Shown here piece by piece: positions 62,897-64,000 of a DNA stretch of 64,000 nt. A model generated the notes under the pieces. It was not told where the DNA came from, ran no database searches, and saw only the letters and a program-made list of their open reading frames with translations. Every line of letters starts with the position of its first letter. Within the stretch, counting starts at the first letter, position 1. The stretch is taken from contig NZ_CP041166.1 of the NCBI RefSeq assembly GCF_009258045.1, forward strand, positions 1,488,001-1,552,000, in the 5' to 3' direction. The translations under genes and the position numbers were made by a program. The DNA is from Sulfurimonas xiamenensis (lineage in GTDB: Bacteria > Campylobacterota > Campylobacteria > Campylobacterales > Sulfurimonadaceae).

Positions 62897-64000
62897 ATGG
62901 TAGGATTCGGTGATTTAGATTTACTTACACTTCAACAATACTGGTGGTTTGTAATCTCGCTTTTAGGTGGTCTTTTTGTTTTTATGATGTTTGTTCAGGG
63001 TGGACAAACTCTAATTTACAAACTATCTACAAATGAGACAGAAAAAACAATGTTAATCAACGCTATTGGGCGTAAATGGGAATTGGGATTTACTACTCTT
63101 GTTCTTTTTGGTGGGGCACTTTTTGCAGCATTTCCTCTCTTTTACGCAACGAGTTTCGGCGGAGCTTACTGGGTGTGGCTCGCAATACTCTTTTGCTTTA
63201 TTATTCAAGCAGTAAGTTATGAGTATAGAAGCAAACCGGATAATTTCTTAGGACAAAAAACCTATGAAGTATTTTTATATATAAATGGAACTTTAGGAGT
63301 ATTTTTACTGGGTGTGGCAATTGCTACTTTTTTTAGCGGCAGTGAATTTAAAATTGATTCAAACTTCTTTTCTCATTGGCAAAATCCACTTCGTGGTTTA
63401 GAAGCACTTTTTAATCCAATGAACTATCTTTTAGGGTTTGCATTGGTATTTCTCACTAAAATTACCGGTGCAATGTATTTTATCAACATTATTAATCATA
63501 AAGAGATACGAGAAAAAGCACTTTCATCAATAAAAATCAATATGCTTTTATTTCTACTTTTCTTTTTAGTATTTATAGGATGGATTTTTACCAAAGAGGG
63601 ATTTGCAATAAATGAGAATGGTATTGTTTTTATGCAGCAATATAAATATTTTTATAATTTCTTAGATATGCCAATTCTTTTAACTCTATTTATTATAGGA
63701 ATAATTATGGTTATTATATCTGTGTTTAATACTGTTTCATTCAAAAAAACATCTTGTATCAAAACAGGTGGTATAGGCGTTGTTTTAACCGTAACAGCAC
63801 TTTTAACAAGCTTAGGTTTTAATAATACAGCTTATTATCCATCAACTTATGATTTACAAAGTTCTTTGACAATTATGAATAGTTCAGGAAGTCATTATAC
63901 ACTTATGGCAATGAGTTATGTTTCTTTAATGGTGCCATTTGTATTAGCATATATCGCTTATGCATGGTACTTAATGGACAGAGTAAAGATAACCAAAGAG
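62897..64000 (+). CDS. cydB: cytochrome bd-type quinol oxidase subunit II (partial)
   Basis: ATG 62897 follows the cydA stop by one base, and the frame is open for 368 codons to the end of the window. The product has LQQYWWFVISLLGGLFVFMMFVQGGQTL, AIGRKWELGFTTLVLFGGALFAAFPLFYATSF and eight or so membrane helices, as in CydB. Only a few residues are probably missing at the C-terminus. Confidence 0.95.
   Translation, partial: MVGFGDLDLLTLQQYWWFVISLLGGLFVFMMFVQGGQTLIYKLSTNETEKTMLINAIGRKWELGFTTLVLFGGALFAAFPLFYATSFGGAYWVWLAILFCFIIQAVSYEYRSKPDNFLGQKTYEVFLYINGTLGVFLLGVAIATFFSGSEFKIDSNFFSHWQNPLRGLEALFNPMNYLLGFALVFLTKITGAMYFINIINHKEIREKALSSIKINMLLFLLFFLVFIGWIFTKEGFAINENGIVFMQQYKYFYNFLDMPILLTLFIIGIIMVIISVFNTVSFKKTSCIKTGGIGVVLTVTALLTSLGFNNTAYYPSTYDLQSSLTIMNSSGSHYTLMAMSYVSLMVPFVLAYIAYAWYLMDRVKITKE

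Overview
The window looks like a chromosomal segment of an AT-rich Campylobacterota (Epsilonproteobacteria), most likely Sulfurimonas or a close relative. This rests on gene neighbourhoods I recognise from that phylum: rppH-lysC-hobA-holB-folP, a (broken) cheY-prmA-ftsH-psd-like block, rpsF-ssb-rpsR, and a DUF4492 gene in front of cydAB. HobA is essentially restricted to this phylum. The genus is inference; no 16S gene is present.

About the first 14.7 kb is accessory DNA around the tmRNA gene ssrA. Left of ssrA (1-7.8 kb) lies a plasmid-like island. It holds the end of a Lon-like protease gene, a ParA-like protein with a damaged P-loop, several unrecognised small proteins, an IncQ-like repA/repC pair followed by three 22-bp iterons, a MobV-type relaxase and an ArdC-type antirestriction protein. 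Right of ssrA are two tandem integrations that used its 3' end. The first is a 1.6-kb remnant with only an integrase. The second is a 4.8-kb element with its own integrase, an AlpA-like regulator, several small genes, a possible replication initiator, paired 34-bp repeats near both ends and flanking att copies. The second resembles a phage satellite or a very small integrative element.

From 14.7 kb on the DNA is mostly core chromosome. There is a secreted K/E/Q-repeat protein, a membrane protein and a DASS-type transporter; prs, lepA and a ComF-like gene; a TonB-type receptor with a small periplasmic protein and a diguanylate cyclase; an AsmA-like protein; grpE-dnaK; the leftward folP-holB-hobA-lysC-rppH operon; hemW, tatB, tatC, queA, dprA and a divergent polysaccharide deacetylase; rpsF-ssb-rpsR; serB, metF and serS; psd-like-ftsH-prmA with a deleted cheY remnant; hisA-hisH with a PDC-sensor membrane protein; lpxL, an AI-2E family transporter, ruvB, panB and trpA; a tRNA-Arg, zapA and a zapB-like gene; and proB.

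The last 7 kb holds a four-gene cassette: retropepsin-like RimB-type protease, RimK-like ATP-grasp ligase, aspartoacylase/succinylglutamate desuccinylase-like deacylase and M42-like aminopeptidase. This set could add and remove amino acids or small peptides. It is followed by a long leader with an array of TTGACA-like hexamers and the DUF4492-cydA-cydB bd-oxidase operon, which runs off the window. The best candidates for something undescribed are the ssrA-associated satellite-like element, the IncQ/MobV hybrid island, the RimK cassette and the cyd leader array.
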